Positions 21,711 through 30,713 of a stretch of 31,067 nt of DNA are shown here, one piece after another. Under the pieces are notes generated by a model, which ran no database searches, was not told where the DNA came from, and was given only the letters and a program-made list of their open reading frames with translations. Position numbers and translations under genes: made by a program. The stretch is from positions 1 through 31,067 of the forward strand of contig JAXDRV010000082.1 in assembly GCA_034090805.1 (NCBI GenBank). Direction: 5' to 3'. The stretch is from Ornithomonoglobus_A sp034090805. Lineage in GTDB: Bacteria; Bacillota; Clostridia; UBA1381. The number at the start of each line of letters is the position of its first letter. The stretch's first letter is position 1.

Positions 21711-22340
21711 ATGACACCGGGCGAAAGAATAAAGGCGCTCCGAAAGGCTTTAAATCTCACGCAGGAGGATCTGGGAAACGCACTGGGAATACAAAAGGCA
21801 GCCGTTCAGAAATACGAAAAGGGAACGGTCAAAAATATAAAGCGGGAAAATCTCATTAAGCTTGCGAAAATACTGAACACCACTCCGGAATACATTCTCG
21901 GCTGGGACGCACCCTCGAATGTCTATGCCGTTTCCGACGACATGGTAAACATACCCGTACTGGCAAAGGTTTCGGCAGGGCTTGGGTGCTATGCGGACAC
22001 CATCAGTGATTATGCGGTGGATTACGAGCCTGTTCAGCGAACCTCCCTCACCCCCGGTGAGCATTACGTTTATCTGCGTGTTGAGGGTGACAGTATGTAT
22101 CCGATATTTATTGAAGGAGATCTGGTGCTTGTCCGCTGCCAGTCCTCCGTTGACAGCGGGAGCTACGCTGTTGTGATGATTGACGGTCATGACGGTGTGG
22201 TAAAGAAAATCGTTTACGGCAGTGACTTTATTGAGCTTCACTCCATAAACCCGATGTACCCCGTCCGCCGTTTCGAGGGAGAGGACGTGCTAAGGGTTCG
22301 CATTTTCGGACTTGTCAAGGAAATAAAAAGAAAATTTTAA
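21711..22340 (+). CDS. XRE/S24-type (LexA-like) repressor
   Basis: The 209-residue protein has an N-terminal helix-turn-helix (GERIKALRKALNLTQEDLGNALGIQKAAVQKYEKG, residues 4-38) and a C-terminal S24 domain. The self-cleavage bond fits A89-G90 in AKVSAG, the nucleophile S128 in VEGDSMYP and the lysine K165 or K166 in GVVKKIVYG. This is the layout of CI/LexA repressors that self-cleave with activated RecA. The ATG at 21711 has a GGAAGG box 8-9 bases upstream; the ATG at 21693 lies before it. It is divergent from the virion operon, so it probably represses that operon and responds to DNA damage (inference). Confidence 0.92.
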   Translation: MTPGERIKALRKALNLTQEDLGNALGIQKAAVQKYEKGTVKNIKRENLIKLAKILNTTPEYILGWDAPSNVYAVSDDMVNIPVLAKVSAGLGCYADTISDYAVDYEPVQRTSLTPGEHYVYLRVEGDSMYPIFIEGDLVLVRCQSSVDSGSYAVVMIDGHDGVVKKIVYGSDFIELHSINPMYPVRRFEGEDVLRVRIFGLVKEIKRKF

Positions 22341-22348
22341 CAAAAATA

Positions 22349-22377
22349 TTGATATAATATCTTTTTTATGTTATAAT
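22349..22377 (+). promoter_or_regulatory. Promoter of the SNF2 helicase operon
   Basis: TTGATA (22349-22354), a 17-bp spacer and TATAAT (22372-22377) lie 25 bases before the helicase gene, so that operon need not depend on the repressor promoter. Confidence 0.75.
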
Positions 22378-22402
22378 AATAGGATAAAATAACAGAAAGG
22401 AT

Positions 22403-25400
22403 ATGACTGTCAGAGATATGAAAATAACCGACGCCGCTATTCGCCGTTCCTGCTCCGCTACGATATACAAGCGTGGAATGGAGTATTTCAGGGAGGGGCG
22501 TGTTCATCTGAAAAAACGCTCAGACAGTTTAATAACCGCAGTTGTAGACGGGGAAAATATGTATAATGTATCGGTACAGCTTGACGACAACGGCAGCATT
22601 ACCGACAGCTTCTGCACCTGTCCGTATTATGAAACGATGCACTCCACCTGCAAGCACATCGTTGCCGCACTGCGCCAGCGCATGGCGGAGCAGGAGGAGG
22701 ACAGCGGACTGCTTTCCTCAGACGAAAACAACCGCATTGCCGTAGGACTTTGCCGCAGCTTTGCGGGAAAGCCTGATGCAAGGCTTCCGATAGGAATAAA
22801 ATTTATTCTGTACGTTTCGGATCGTTCGTCGGCGGAATTTTCGATGTCGCTCGAAATGGGCGGCACAGCCGTAAGAGGTATAGAAAATTTCCTTGATATG
22901 TACCTTAACGGCAAGCCGTTCCGCATTGCAAAGGGCATTTCCTACGACCCCGAAAAAACGCTGTTTACCGAATATGAAAAAAACATTCTTTCGGTGCTTG
23001 CGGAGGGTTACGAAAACCGATCGGGCGATACTCCGCTTTACTCAAAGGCAGCGTATCGTGTTCAGATAGGCTACTCGTCTATGCTGCGTATTCTGCCGTC
23101 ACTTTCAAAATCGGATTTTGCGCTTGTTTACAACGGTATGCGCATTTCCGACGTTAGATTTCTTGATGAGGATCCGGATATAATCGTGGACGTGAGGGCA
23201 TCGGACGGCGAGATAACTCTGTCCGTCAGCGACAAGGGCTTTGCTCTCACACGGGGCGGCGAATATTTTCTGCACGATAATATAATTTACAAAACCACTG
23301 CGGAATACCGCTCGTATTTCATGCCGATATACAACGCTCTCTCCTCCGGCGGCAGAACTCAGATTGCGTTTAGGGGCGAAAACACCATGCTTTTTGCCTC
23401 CCATGTCCTGCCGGCAATAAAAGGCAGGCACGGCGTTGTTAGCCAGGGCATAGACAATCTTATCGTAAACGAGCGTCCGTCATTTACGGTGTATTTTGAC
23501 GCTGCGGGAAACTGCATTACTGCGGCGGTTGTTGCACATTACGGCACAATCGCACTGCGAATCGGCGAAAGCATACCCGAAAACAGCAAGATAATCGTCC
23601 GTGACAAGGCCGCCGAGGACGATATTCTGTCGGAGCTTGCCGACTTTACAAACGACAGCGGACTTTTCAGACTCGATAACGATGAAGCGATATTCAGCTT
23701 TTTAAAATACAGACTGCCCCGACTTTCATCAAGGGCGGAAACGGTATTTTCGGATTCGTTTAAGGCTCTCGAAATTTCCGACTCCGTAAGCATCTCCGCA
23801 AGGGTGAGCTACAATAAGGACATCGATCTTCTTGAAACGGAGTTTTCCACTGATCTGTCGCTTGACGAGATATACGGAATACTTGCATCGGTAAAGCTCA
23901 AGGAGCATTTTTACAGGCTGCCGAACGGGTCGTTTATCAGCCTTGACGATAATGACAAAAAATATATCTTCAACCTTCTTGAGCAGCTTGAATTTTCGCC
24001 GTCGGAGCTTGAACAGCGTTCCAAGCTGCTACCGAAATACCAGGCTCTTTACCTAAATGCACTCGATGGAGTGGAAAAGGACGACAGCTTTCTCGTCTAC
24101 ATCGACAGCATACGTAAAATCGAGCCGAATATTCCCGAACATTTGCGGGACGTGCTGCGGTTTTATCAAAAGGACGGCATAAAATGGCTCAAGCAGCTTT
24201 CCTCCCTCGGCTTCGGCGGAATACTCGCCGACGATATGGGACTCGGAAAAACCTTGCAGGTGCTTGCTTTTCTTGAGGGAGAGCGTCCCTCATCGCCCGC
24301 ACTGATAGTTGCGCCGAGCGCACTGACATATAACTGGCTCAACGAATGCTCACGGTTTACTCCGTCGCTGCGTGCGCTGATAATCGACGGAAACCGTGAC
24401 GAACGCACCGAGCTTATAAGTACGATAGACAACTACGATATAATAATCACTTCTTATCCTATTTTAAGACGTGATATTTCACTTTACAGCCGCCGCACCT
24501 TTTCATATTGCTTTATAGACGAGGCGCAGTACATCAAAAACCCGAAAACCATGAATGCACGCTGCGTAAAGCGCATCAATGCCGAGGGTCGGTTTGCGCT
24601 CACCGGTACGCCGATAGAAAATTCCCTCACCGAGCTTTGGTCGATTTTCGATTTCATCATGGCGGGGTATTTGCACGATTTACGTACATTCCGCTCCGTT
24701 TACGAAACACCGATAGTAAAAAACGGTGACGCCGATACGGGAATTGATTTAAAAGCACGAATAAAGCCGTTTATTCTGCGCAGAATGAAATCAGAGGTGC
24801 TTGAGGAGCTGCCCGAAAAAATGGAGTACACCATGTATGCGGATATGACTCTTGAGCAGCGGAAAATGTATACCTCATACCTTGCACTTGCAAGGAACAG
24901 AACCATGTCGCTTTTGGAAACGGGCGGCAAAATGCAGATACTTACACTGCTGATGCGGCTCAGACAAATTTGCTGCCACCCATCGCTTTTTGACGAAAAT
25001 TACACATATGACAGCGGCAAGCTGCGGCTGCTTACCGAAATCACCGAAAACGCCGCCGACTCCGGACACAGACTGCTGATATTTTCGCAGTATACCTCCA
25101 TGCTTGAAATAATAAGAAATGAGCTTAACAAAAAGGGACTGAAATGCTTTTATCTCGACGGAAAAACACCGTCCTACGAGCGTGCCGAAATGGCAGACCG
25201 CTTCAACGGCGGCGAGCGTGACATATTCCTTATATCTCTTCGTGCCGGAGGTACGGGACTGAATCTCACCGGAGCGGATATGGTTATACATTACGACCCA
25301 TGGTGGAATCCGGCGGCAATGGATCAAGCGTCGGACAGAGCCTACAGAATAGGTCAGACCCGTGACGTGCAGGTTATCCGCCTTGCGTCAAAGGGAACAA

Positions 25401-25522
25401 TAGAGGAAAAAATCCTTCAATTGCAGGAGGCAAAGCGATCTCTTGCGGACGATATGATACAAACAAACAGCGAAACCTTTGCCTCGCTGACAAACGAGGA
25501 AATACTGAGCCTGTTTGAATAA
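22403..25522 (+). CDS. SWIM zinc finger / SNF2-family helicase
   Basis: The 1039-residue protein has an N-terminal SWIM zinc-binding motif (CTCPYY then STCKHIVAAL, about residues 71-88), a long middle region typical of SNF2-associated domains, and a C-terminal SNF2 motor. Walker A is DDMGLGKT near 609, motif II DEAQ near 705, LTGTPIENSLTELW near 735, and motif VI DQASDRAYRIGQTRDV near 974. All ATPase motifs look intact. Such proteins remodel or track along DNA; their bacterial substrates are unclear. The start is uncertain: AGAAAGG is only 2-3 bases from the ATG at 22403 and 17 from the next ATG at 22418. The next two genes follow with short gaps. Confidence 0.9.
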   Translation: MTVRDMKITDAAIRRSCSATIYKRGMEYFREGRVHLKKRSDSLITAVVDGENMYNVSVQLDDNGSITDSFCTCPYYETMHSTCKHIVAALRQRMAEQEEDSGLLSSDENNRIAVGLCRSFAGKPDARLPIGIKFILYVSDRSSAEFSMSLEMGGTAVRGIENFLDMYLNGKPFRIAKGISYDPEKTLFTEYEKNILSVLAEGYENRSGDTPLYSKAAYRVQIGYSSMLRILPSLSKSDFALVYNGMRISDVRFLDEDPDIIVDVRASDGEITLSVSDKGFALTRGGEYFLHDNIIYKTTAEYRSYFMPIYNALSSGGRTQIAFRGENTMLFASHVLPAIKGRHGVVSQGIDNLIVNERPSFTVYFDAAGNCITAAVVAHYGTIALRIGESIPENSKIIVRDKAAEDDILSELADFTNDSGLFRLDNDEAIFSFLKYRLPRLSSRAETVFSDSFKALEISDSVSISARVSYNKDIDLLETEFSTDLSLDEIYGILASVKLKEHFYRLPNGSFISLDDNDKKYIFNLLEQLEFSPSELEQRSKLLPKYQALYLNALDGVEKDDSFLVYIDSIRKIEPNIPEHLRDVLRFYQKDGIKWLKQLSSLGFGGILADDMGLGKTLQVLAFLEGERPSSPALIVAPSALTYNWLNECSRFTPSLRALIIDGNRDERTELISTIDNYDIIITSYPILRRDISLYSRRTFSYCFIDEAQYIKNPKTMNARCVKRINAEGRFALTGTPIENSLTELWSIFDFIMAGYLHDLRTFRSVYETPIVKNGDADTGIDLKARIKPFILRRMKSEVLEELPEKMEYTMYADMTLEQRKMYTSYLALARNRTMSLLETGGKMQILTLLMRLRQICCHPSLFDENYTYDSGKLRLLTEITENAADSGHRLLIFSQYTSMLEIIRNELNKKGLKCFYLDGKTPSYERAEMADRFNGGERDIFLISLRAGGTGLNLTGADMVIHYDPWWNPAAMDQASDRAYRIGQTRDVQVIRLASKGTIEEKILQLQEAKRSLADDMIQTNSETFASLTNEEILSLFE

Positions 25523-25545
25523 GCACATGAAAGGAGCTATCGCCT

Positions 25546-27207
25546 ATGAAGTACAAAGCCATATTTGACGATGTCGATTTAGACGACGACTATGCGGAGG
25601 ATTCAAAGCGCCTTAAGCCGTGGCAAATACATCTCACAGTCTTTTTTGCACTTGCGGTTGTTTTGAATTTGCTTGCCGTGATTTACGTCAATTCATGCCG
25701 TGAAATATATTACTGGAGCAATGCCGACTACTGGAATGCCGCAAGGAAAATCGCCTCCGGTGCTTTCGGAAACGATTTGTGGAAAAACGTCTACAGCTCA
25801 ATCCTCGGCGGAGAATTTAATTACGTTCCGTCGTTGCTGCCGGCGCTGTTTGTGCGGCTGTTCGGCGAATCGAGAATGGTATTTATCCTGTGTCTTGTAA
25901 ACTGTTGCCTTCTGCCCTCGGCGGTGCTGATTTATATGCTTGCGGCAAAAATAGGCAAGGCTCCGATGATAACCTCCGGCATCGTTCTGCTTACAATGCC
26001 CGTAATGACGTATCTCACGCTTAAGGGCTTTACCGAAACGGGCGGACTTGTGATTGCTCTTTTGTGCTATTATCTGTATATAAGCGGCAAGGACTCACAT
26101 TCCGTCAAAACGGGAGTTTTCCGTCATATTGTAATAGGTCTGCTGCTTGCTGCGCTGATGATTTGGAATAACTGGTATCTGTTTTTCAGTGTATCTTTCG
26201 TTACGGCAATGCTTGCGGACTCGATTCTGTTCGGCAAAAACAAATACATGGGCATTATAACGCTCGGAACGATGATTGCCGCAGTGTCGTTCCTCTTTGA
26301 AGGCTTTATGTTCCGCAGACTGATCGCCGATTACGGCAGCGGCAGCTTTAATTTCAGCTTCGGCTTGAATTTAAAGCTTATTACACGATATTTCGGACTT
26401 TTGTTTATACTTCTTATGGCTGTCTCCTCCGTTATTATGGGCATAAAGCACCATGAACGAAGGCAGGTCTTTGCATGGCTGCAAATCCTCATATGCTACC
26501 TGATGTTCACGGCAACACGCACCCACGGTCAGGGGCATCTGCTTCTGTATGTTCCCGCATTGATAACGCTTTTGATATTGACTGTGAAATATATAAAAAC
26601 CGAACGTGTTCTTATCGGTATCTGCGTGCTTGCGCTTGCTCATTCGGTAAATATTTTCATACCGAGAACGCAGCCGGAGGGAATCGAGCAGATACGCCAC
26701 ACCGCAGTAATTCCGAATTTTTCAATGCTGCCGGTAAAGCGTGACAGCACATACGATATTCTCACCTTAAAGACTCGCCTTGACGGAGTTGTCCCGGAGG
26801 GACAGTACCTCGGAGTGCTTGCTTATTCGGACACCTTAAACAGCGAAATGCTGAAAAATGCGGAGCCGTCACTGAACATAAAGCAGCAGCGAGTGGGATA
26901 TATCGCAAATACAATTCCGTATTTTGATTTGCCGGAAATCGATATTTCACCGCTTTGCAACGCAAATTATATGCTTGTTGCATATCCCCCGCAAACGGTG
27001 CGCAGTGACCAGAAGGTACTGACAACCGCCGTCGACAGCTTCGCCGCATGGACGGATATAGCGATGGCTTATGAGGAAATGTATGAATATGAAACGGTAA
27101 TCGATGACGTACACATAAAGCTGTATCACCGTGTACGTGACGTAAGCCGCAACGAGCGTGCGCAGTACGTAAACAAGCTGCGTGCCGCCGTAAGAGAAAA
27201 TCAATGA
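25546..27207 (+). CDS. Polytopic membrane protein, GT-C glycosyltransferase-like
   Basis: The 553-residue protein has a short acidic cytoplasmic start (FDDVDLDDDYAEDSK), then about nine to eleven hydrophobic helices from residue 28 to about 375, and a C-terminal extracytoplasmic domain of about 170 residues. The layout, with a polar loop after the first helix (REIYYWSNADYWNAARKI), resembles GT-C-type glycosyltransferases that use lipid-linked sugars. No firm catalytic motif can be assigned, so the enzyme call is tentative. AAAGGAG precedes the ATG, and only 23 bases separate it from the helicase gene. Confidence 0.6.
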   Translation: MKYKAIFDDVDLDDDYAEDSKRLKPWQIHLTVFFALAVVLNLLAVIYVNSCREIYYWSNADYWNAARKIASGAFGNDLWKNVYSSILGGEFNYVPSLLPALFVRLFGESRMVFILCLVNCCLLPSAVLIYMLAAKIGKAPMITSGIVLLTMPVMTYLTLKGFTETGGLVIALLCYYLYISGKDSHSVKTGVFRHIVIGLLLAALMIWNNWYLFFSVSFVTAMLADSILFGKNKYMGIITLGTMIAAVSFLFEGFMFRRLIADYGSGSFNFSFGLNLKLITRYFGLLFILLMAVSSVIMGIKHHERRQVFAWLQILICYLMFTATRTHGQGHLLLYVPALITLLILTVKYIKTERVLIGICVLALAHSVNIFIPRTQPEGIEQIRHTAVIPNFSMLPVKRDSTYDILTLKTRLDGVVPEGQYLGVLAYSDTLNSEMLKNAEPSLNIKQQRVGYIANTIPYFDLPEIDISPLCNANYMLVAYPPQTVRSDQKVLTTAVDSFAAWTDIAMAYEEMYEYETVIDDVHIKLYHRVRDVSRNERAQYVNKLRAAVRENQ

Positions 27208-27217
27208 AAGGAAAATC

Positions 27218-27985
27218 ATGGATAATAAGCTTATACAAATACTGATTATTTTCGCCGCAGCGTCATTATTTAATACCGCAGTGGTAAACTTCGGTTCACG
27301 TCAGATCAAGCGCCGCCTGAGCGCAAAGCGTCCGGATATGGCGGAAAAATACGCAACCTCGATAGGCGTAATTAAGACGTTTTTCATAATTCTCGTTTAC
27401 ACCTGCGCCGTTATGCTTTCGTGTCAGATAATTTTCGGCATAAGTGCCTCGACGCTGATTACCGCAACGGGAGCGGTCAGCGTTATCGTCGGTCTTGGTG
27501 CGCAGAGCATCGTCAAGGACACCATCTGCGGCTTTTTCTTCCTGCTTGAGGATCAGTACCGCGTCGGTGACCTTGTAACGATCGAAAACTTTTTGGGAAC
27601 TGTGGAAAGCATGACGGTTCGTGTCACAACAATAATCAATTTCCAAGGTGACAGACTCATTATCCCCAACGGAAATATCACAATGGTGATAAATCACTCA
27701 CGTGACCCCAAAACAGTATTCGCTGTCGCACGAATCAGCTATGCGGCGGATATAAACAAGGCTCTCGCCGCACTTGCCGAAATGTGCGAAACCGTTGATT
27801 TTCCGCTTCTTACCCAAAAGCCGAAGGTGCTCGGAGTGACGGAGCTGGGCATAACCTCCGTTTCCGTCACCGTAACGGCAGTCTGCGAAATCGCGGACAG
27901 GTACGCCGCCGAACGCAGCGTACTCCTCGAAATGGTGTCCGCACTTAAAAATGCGGGTGTGCGTATGCCTACGGTTTTTGAATGA
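27218..27985 (+). CDS. MscS-family mechanosensitive channel
   Basis: The 255-residue protein has three membrane helices and the pore-helix signature GAVSVIVGLGAQSIVKDTICGFFFLLEDQYRVGD, with the glycine/alanine-rich TM3 of MscS. The cytoplasmic beta domain follows (LGTVESMTVRVTTIINFQGDRLIIPNGNI). These channels release solutes on osmotic downshock. AAAGGA lies 5-6 bases before the ATG, and 10 bases separate it from the upstream gene, so the three genes from 22403 are probably one operon. Confidence 0.93.
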   Translation: MDNKLIQILIIFAAASLFNTAVVNFGSRQIKRRLSAKRPDMAEKYATSIGVIKTFFIILVYTCAVMLSCQIIFGISASTLITATGAVSVIVGLGAQSIVKDTICGFFFLLEDQYRVGDLVTIENFLGTVESMTVRVTTIINFQGDRLIIPNGNITMVINHSRDPKTVFAVARISYAADINKALAALAEMCETVDFPLLTQKPKVLGVTELGITSVSVTVTAVCEIADRYAAERSVLLEMVSALKNAGVRMPTVFE

Positions 27986-28036
27986 ATAAACAAGTGTTAA
28001 TAAATCTCTGATACGGGTCAGCGAGGACACCAACCC

Positions 28037-28804
28037 CTACTTGATTTGCAGCCGTATTCTGTCTGCAACCATTGCGATAAATTCGGAATTTGTCGGCTTG
28101 CCCTTGCCTGTGTGAATCGTGTATCCGAAAATATCATTCATCACCTCAGGCTTGCCCCTTGACCATGCAACCTCAATCGAGTGACGTATCGCACGCTCCA
28201 CTCTGCTTGAGGTTGTCCCGTAAAACTTCGCTATTTCGGGATACAGACGCTTCGTGATGAAATTTAGCATATCCATATCCTGCACTACCATCATTATGGC
28301 TGTTCTGATGTACTGATACCCCTTTATGTGCGCCGGAACTCCCAATTCATGGATACATTCCGTCACAAGTGCCTCAAGGTCAACCTCCTCGGTGGGCGAT
28401 TTTGCCGCAACGGAGCTGTGCACCCTTGTCCCCGCAAGGCTCTCGATAACATCGTAAATCGCCTCGAACGGCTGCGGCTTTGATAAAAAGTAGTCCGCTC
28501 CGCCGTTTATCGCAAGCTCCACGTTCTGCTCAAGCGACGCTACCGAAAGCATTATTATTTTCGGCTTGCGCTTCATGCCCGCCGATTTTATCCGCCTTAA
28601 TACTCCCAACCCGTCAAGCTTCGGCATTACCATGTCAAGCACAACAACGTCCGGCTCGGTGTCAAGTATTATTCCCAGTGCCTCCGCTCCGTCCTGCGCC
28701 GCCGCTTTAAATTCTATATCCGGCTTCGTCCGTAAAAACTCCTTTAACTCCTCCGAAAATTCCGCATTATCATCTGCTGTTACTACCGTGATTTTTGAAA
28801 TCAT
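28037..28804 (-). CDS. spo0A: Stage 0 sporulation protein A, response regulator
   Basis: The 255-residue master regulator of sporulation has an N-terminal receiver domain with D11/D12, phosphoacceptor D57 in VVVLDMVMPKLDG, and a lysine in LSKPQPF. The C-terminal Spo0A DNA-binding domain carries YIRTAIMMVVQD, GTTSSRVERAIRHSIEVAWSRG (recognition helix) and KPTNSEFIAMVADRIRL. AGGAGG lies 10 bases before the ATG. The usual neighbour spoIVB is not upstream here. No TGTCGAA (0A box) was seen in its promoter. Confidence 0.97.
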   Translation of the reverse strand: MISKITVVTADDNAEFSEELKEFLRTKPDIEFKAAAQDGAEALGIILDTEPDVVVLDMVMPKLDGLGVLRRIKSAGMKRKPKIIMLSVASLEQNVELAINGGADYFLSKPQPFEAIYDVIESLAGTRVHSSVAAKSPTEEVDLEALVTECIHELGVPAHIKGYQYIRTAIMMVVQDMDMLNFITKRLYPEIAKFYGTTSSRVERAIRHSIEVAWSRGKPEVMNDIFGYTIHTGKGKPTNSEFIAMVADRIRLQIK

Positions 28805-28863
28805 TGCTTTTGTTCCTCCTGTAATTTAATATCTTCAATTGGAAATTATTTCCTTATATTGGT

Positions 28864-28892
28864 ATATTACCATATTTTGGAATAAAAATCAA
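28864..28892 (-). promoter_or_regulatory. Promoter of spo0A
   Basis: On the minus strand TTGATT (28887-28892), a 17-bp spacer and TAATAT (28864-28869) give a sigma-A-type promoter about 60 bases before the start codon. Confidence 0.6.
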
Positions 28893-28934
28893 GAGGTTTT
28901 TAGAAATTTATGGAAATTTTTATTATTTAATGAC

Positions 28935-29357
28935 TTAAATCAAGGTATAACGGCGTTTTTCCTCGCCAAAAATATAGAATCTTATGTTATCATCAATAAC
29001 AATGCAAAAAAAGCTCAAAATAAACCACAGACACATATACGGCAGGCATATCTGACCGAGGATATTAAACGGCATATCGGAATAATCCCACACATTAAGG
29101 TGCAGACGGATATTAAGGATATACCCAAACATCAGCTCAAGCGATGTGATAATAAACGTACCGATAAGCATCTGGCACAGGAGCGGCATAGATTTTCTCT
29201 CATTCATAAGACCGATAATAACAAAGCAAAGCCCGCCAAGCACGAACATACTCCCGTGCGAGCTTCCCCGCCAAAGCAGCTCAATAATAACATATGCCAA
29301 TCCCCCAATGTTAAACAGTATAAACAGCTTTGAAATCTCGTTTGTAAAATTTCTCAT
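28935..29357 (-). CDS. CmpB-type (putative ABC transporter IV) membrane protein
   Basis: The 140-residue protein has about four hydrophobic helices. The segment NVWDYSDMPFNILGQICLPYMCLWFIL is typical of the family described as putative ABC-transporter type IV (CmpB). No ATPase partner is next to it, and the transport role of the family is unproven. GGAAGGG lies 8 bases before the ATG. It runs in the same direction as spo0A, with about 130 bases between them and a separate spo0A promoter. Confidence 0.75.
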   Translation of the reverse strand: MRNFTNEISKLFILFNIGGLAYVIIELLWRGSSHGSMFVLGGLCFVIIGLMNERKSMPLLCQMLIGTFIITSLELMFGYILNIRLHLNVWDYSDMPFNILGQICLPYMCLWFILSFFCIVIDDNIRFYIFGEEKRRYTLI

Positions 29358-29443
29358 AACAATAACCCTTCCGAAAATTAATTACCACGCAAATTACGCT
29401 TTCCCCTTATTGAATATTATATGAAAAAAAAGAATATTTAGTC

Positions 29444-29472
29444 TTTACTTTTTATTCAAATAATGATATACT
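29444..29472 (+). promoter_or_regulatory. Promoter driving leader element copy 2
   Basis: TTTACT (29444-29449), a 17-bp spacer and TATACT (29467-29472). Transcription would begin near 29480, about 15 bases before the closing stem of the leader, so the whole element would lie in the 5' UTR. The rest of the gap 29358-29443 is AT-rich with nothing clear in it. Confidence 0.7.
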
Positions 29473-29493
29473 TATATTACCAATTACAAATAT

Positions 29494-29748
29494 AGATAAT
29501 TGTAAAATGTCGGTTTGGGATTTGAGAGTGTTTTTGAATTTATTCGTACTCAAACATCCCTTGCGGTAACTCGTCCGAACAAACTCAAAAACGCTCTCAA
29601 ATCCTACAAGTTTTGATAGTTTTGGAAGAATTTATGATGTTTATGATTGAGTTCGGCGAGTTCCCGAACGTATGTGAGGGATGTCTGAGCCGAGGCTCAA
29701 GCAGAAATATCTCAAATTCCGAGGAAATCTTGAGTTTTACAATCGCCT
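29494..29748 (+). promoter_or_regulatory. Structured leader element, copy 2 (5' UTR of a secreted protein gene)
   Basis: The closing stem pairs AGATAATTGTAAAA (29494-29507) with TTTTACAATCGCCT (29735-29748), imperfect at the outer end. The long hairpin pairs 29521-29541 with 29581-29601. Its loop holds AACTCG (29568-29573), complementary to CGAGTT (29657-29662), which here sits in the loop of a second hairpin (GTTCGG/CCGAAC), so a kissing interaction is possible. ATTTGAGA (29519-29526) can alternatively pair with TCTCAAAT (29710-29717). Bases 29511-29600 match copy 1 almost throughout, whereas the linkers differ in sequence and length. The element ends about 15 nt before the AAAGGAGG box. See copy 1 at 6919. 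Confidence 0.65.
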
Positions 29749-29775
29749 AAGTTCAAATACAAAAGGAGGACAAAA

Positions 29776-30408
29776 ATGAAAAAGAAATCGGTTATCGCAT
29801 TGATTTGCGCAGGCATACTTGCCTCGCAGTCGGCAGCATTTGCAATGTCAACAAGAGATTTTGACAAAGGCATGGCTAAGGGCATAAGCTATTTTAACAG
29901 AGGCTTGTATTATGAGGCAAAGGACGAATTTACGTGGTTTAAGGACTATAACTACAGTAAAATGAACTCCGGACAGCAGAAATATCTCGATGATTATCTG
30001 AACGGTACTTACAGACGAATTGAACAATGGGAAAGCAAGCAAATAAATAACATAAAGCAAAATATTATAGGCTGGTGGTTCTTCCACTATGAAGATATGG
30101 ATCATCTTTCCGAAAACATTCAATTTGGTGCTGACGGATCTTTTTACAGCCAGACATGGAGAACCAAGTGTTACGGTACATATGAAATAGACCAACAATA
30201 CGGCACTATATATGCCACATATGACATATATTATTGTTGGGCAGGTCAAAGCACATATGAATATGGAGAAACAGGTGCTTCGGTATTTTCGTTAAATGGT
30301 AATACACTTGAATGCATAGAACATTATTATTCTGACGGCAAAAAATATACCGACGGTACAAAATATGTTCACAAAGACAGTTTTACAGATGTTGGTATTC
30401 AAAATTAA
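29776..30408 (+). CDS. Secreted protein of unknown function
   Basis: The 210-residue protein has a clear signal peptide (MKKKSVIALICAGILASQSA, with AFA-M as cleavage site near residue 23). The next about 60 residues are helical and repeat-like (KGISYFNRGLYYEAKDEFTW). From residue about 95 the pattern is beta-rich, with WWFFHYEDMDHLSENIQFGADGSFYS and YGTYEIDQQYGTIYATYDIYY, suggesting a lipocalin-like barrel. I do not recognise a family. AAAGGAGG lies 6 bases before the ATG. The stop TAA is fused tightly to a broken transposase gene, so the last residues may derive from that junction. Confidence 0.75.
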   Translation: MKKKSVIALICAGILASQSAAFAMSTRDFDKGMAKGISYFNRGLYYEAKDEFTWFKDYNYSKMNSGQQKYLDDYLNGTYRRIEQWESKQINNIKQNIIGWWFFHYEDMDHLSENIQFGADGSFYSQTWRTKCYGTYEIDQQYGTIYATYDIYYCWAGQSTYEYGETGASVFSLNGNTLECIEHYYSDGKKYTDGTKYVHKDSFTDVGIQN

Positions 30409-30501
30409 AAGGATATGATTATTCTGTACCCGGAGCGTATTTTATTACAATATGCGTAAAAGGCAAAAAAGAACTATTATCAAAAATAACACCATCCACC
30501 A

Positions 30502-30532
30502 TTGTAGGGGAGGGTCTCTGCGCCCTCCCGCC
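30502..30532 (+). repeat. GC-rich REP-like element inside the RAYT gene, copy 1
   Basis: TTGTAGGGGAGGGTCTC followed by GCGCCCTCCCGCC. GGGAGGG and CCCTCCC form an internal stem. It reads IVGEGLCALPP in frame. Confidence 0.8.
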
Positions 30533-30683
30533 TCTCCGTGCCGTCCTGAAACATACATTAACACCTATCGGAATAGAGGTTGAAAAATCAATACAATATA
30601 TCAATAATCATTATACCGGTGTCAAAATAGACAAATATGTAATTATGCCAAATCATCTCCATTTAATTGTGGTTTTAGATGAT

Positions 30684-30713
30684 GCGGGAGGGCATGGAAA
30701 CCCTCCCCTACAA
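30684..30713 (-). repeat. GC-rich REP-like element inside the RAYT gene, copy 2 (inverted)
   Basis: The reverse complement starts TTGTAGGGGAGGGTTTC and ends CCCTCCCGC, so it is an inverted copy of 30502-30532. It reads AGGHGNPPLQN in frame. Confidence 0.8.

Noticed and set aside
27986..28036. Terminator between mscS and spo0A
   Set aside because: Only a very short stem (CTG/CAG) is visible and there is no T-run; not supported.
28839..29333. A 164-codon plus-strand frame over the CmpB-like gene
   Set aside because: The minus-strand frame has hydrophobic helices, a family signature and a ribosome box; the plus-strand frame is lysine/glutamine-rich with none.
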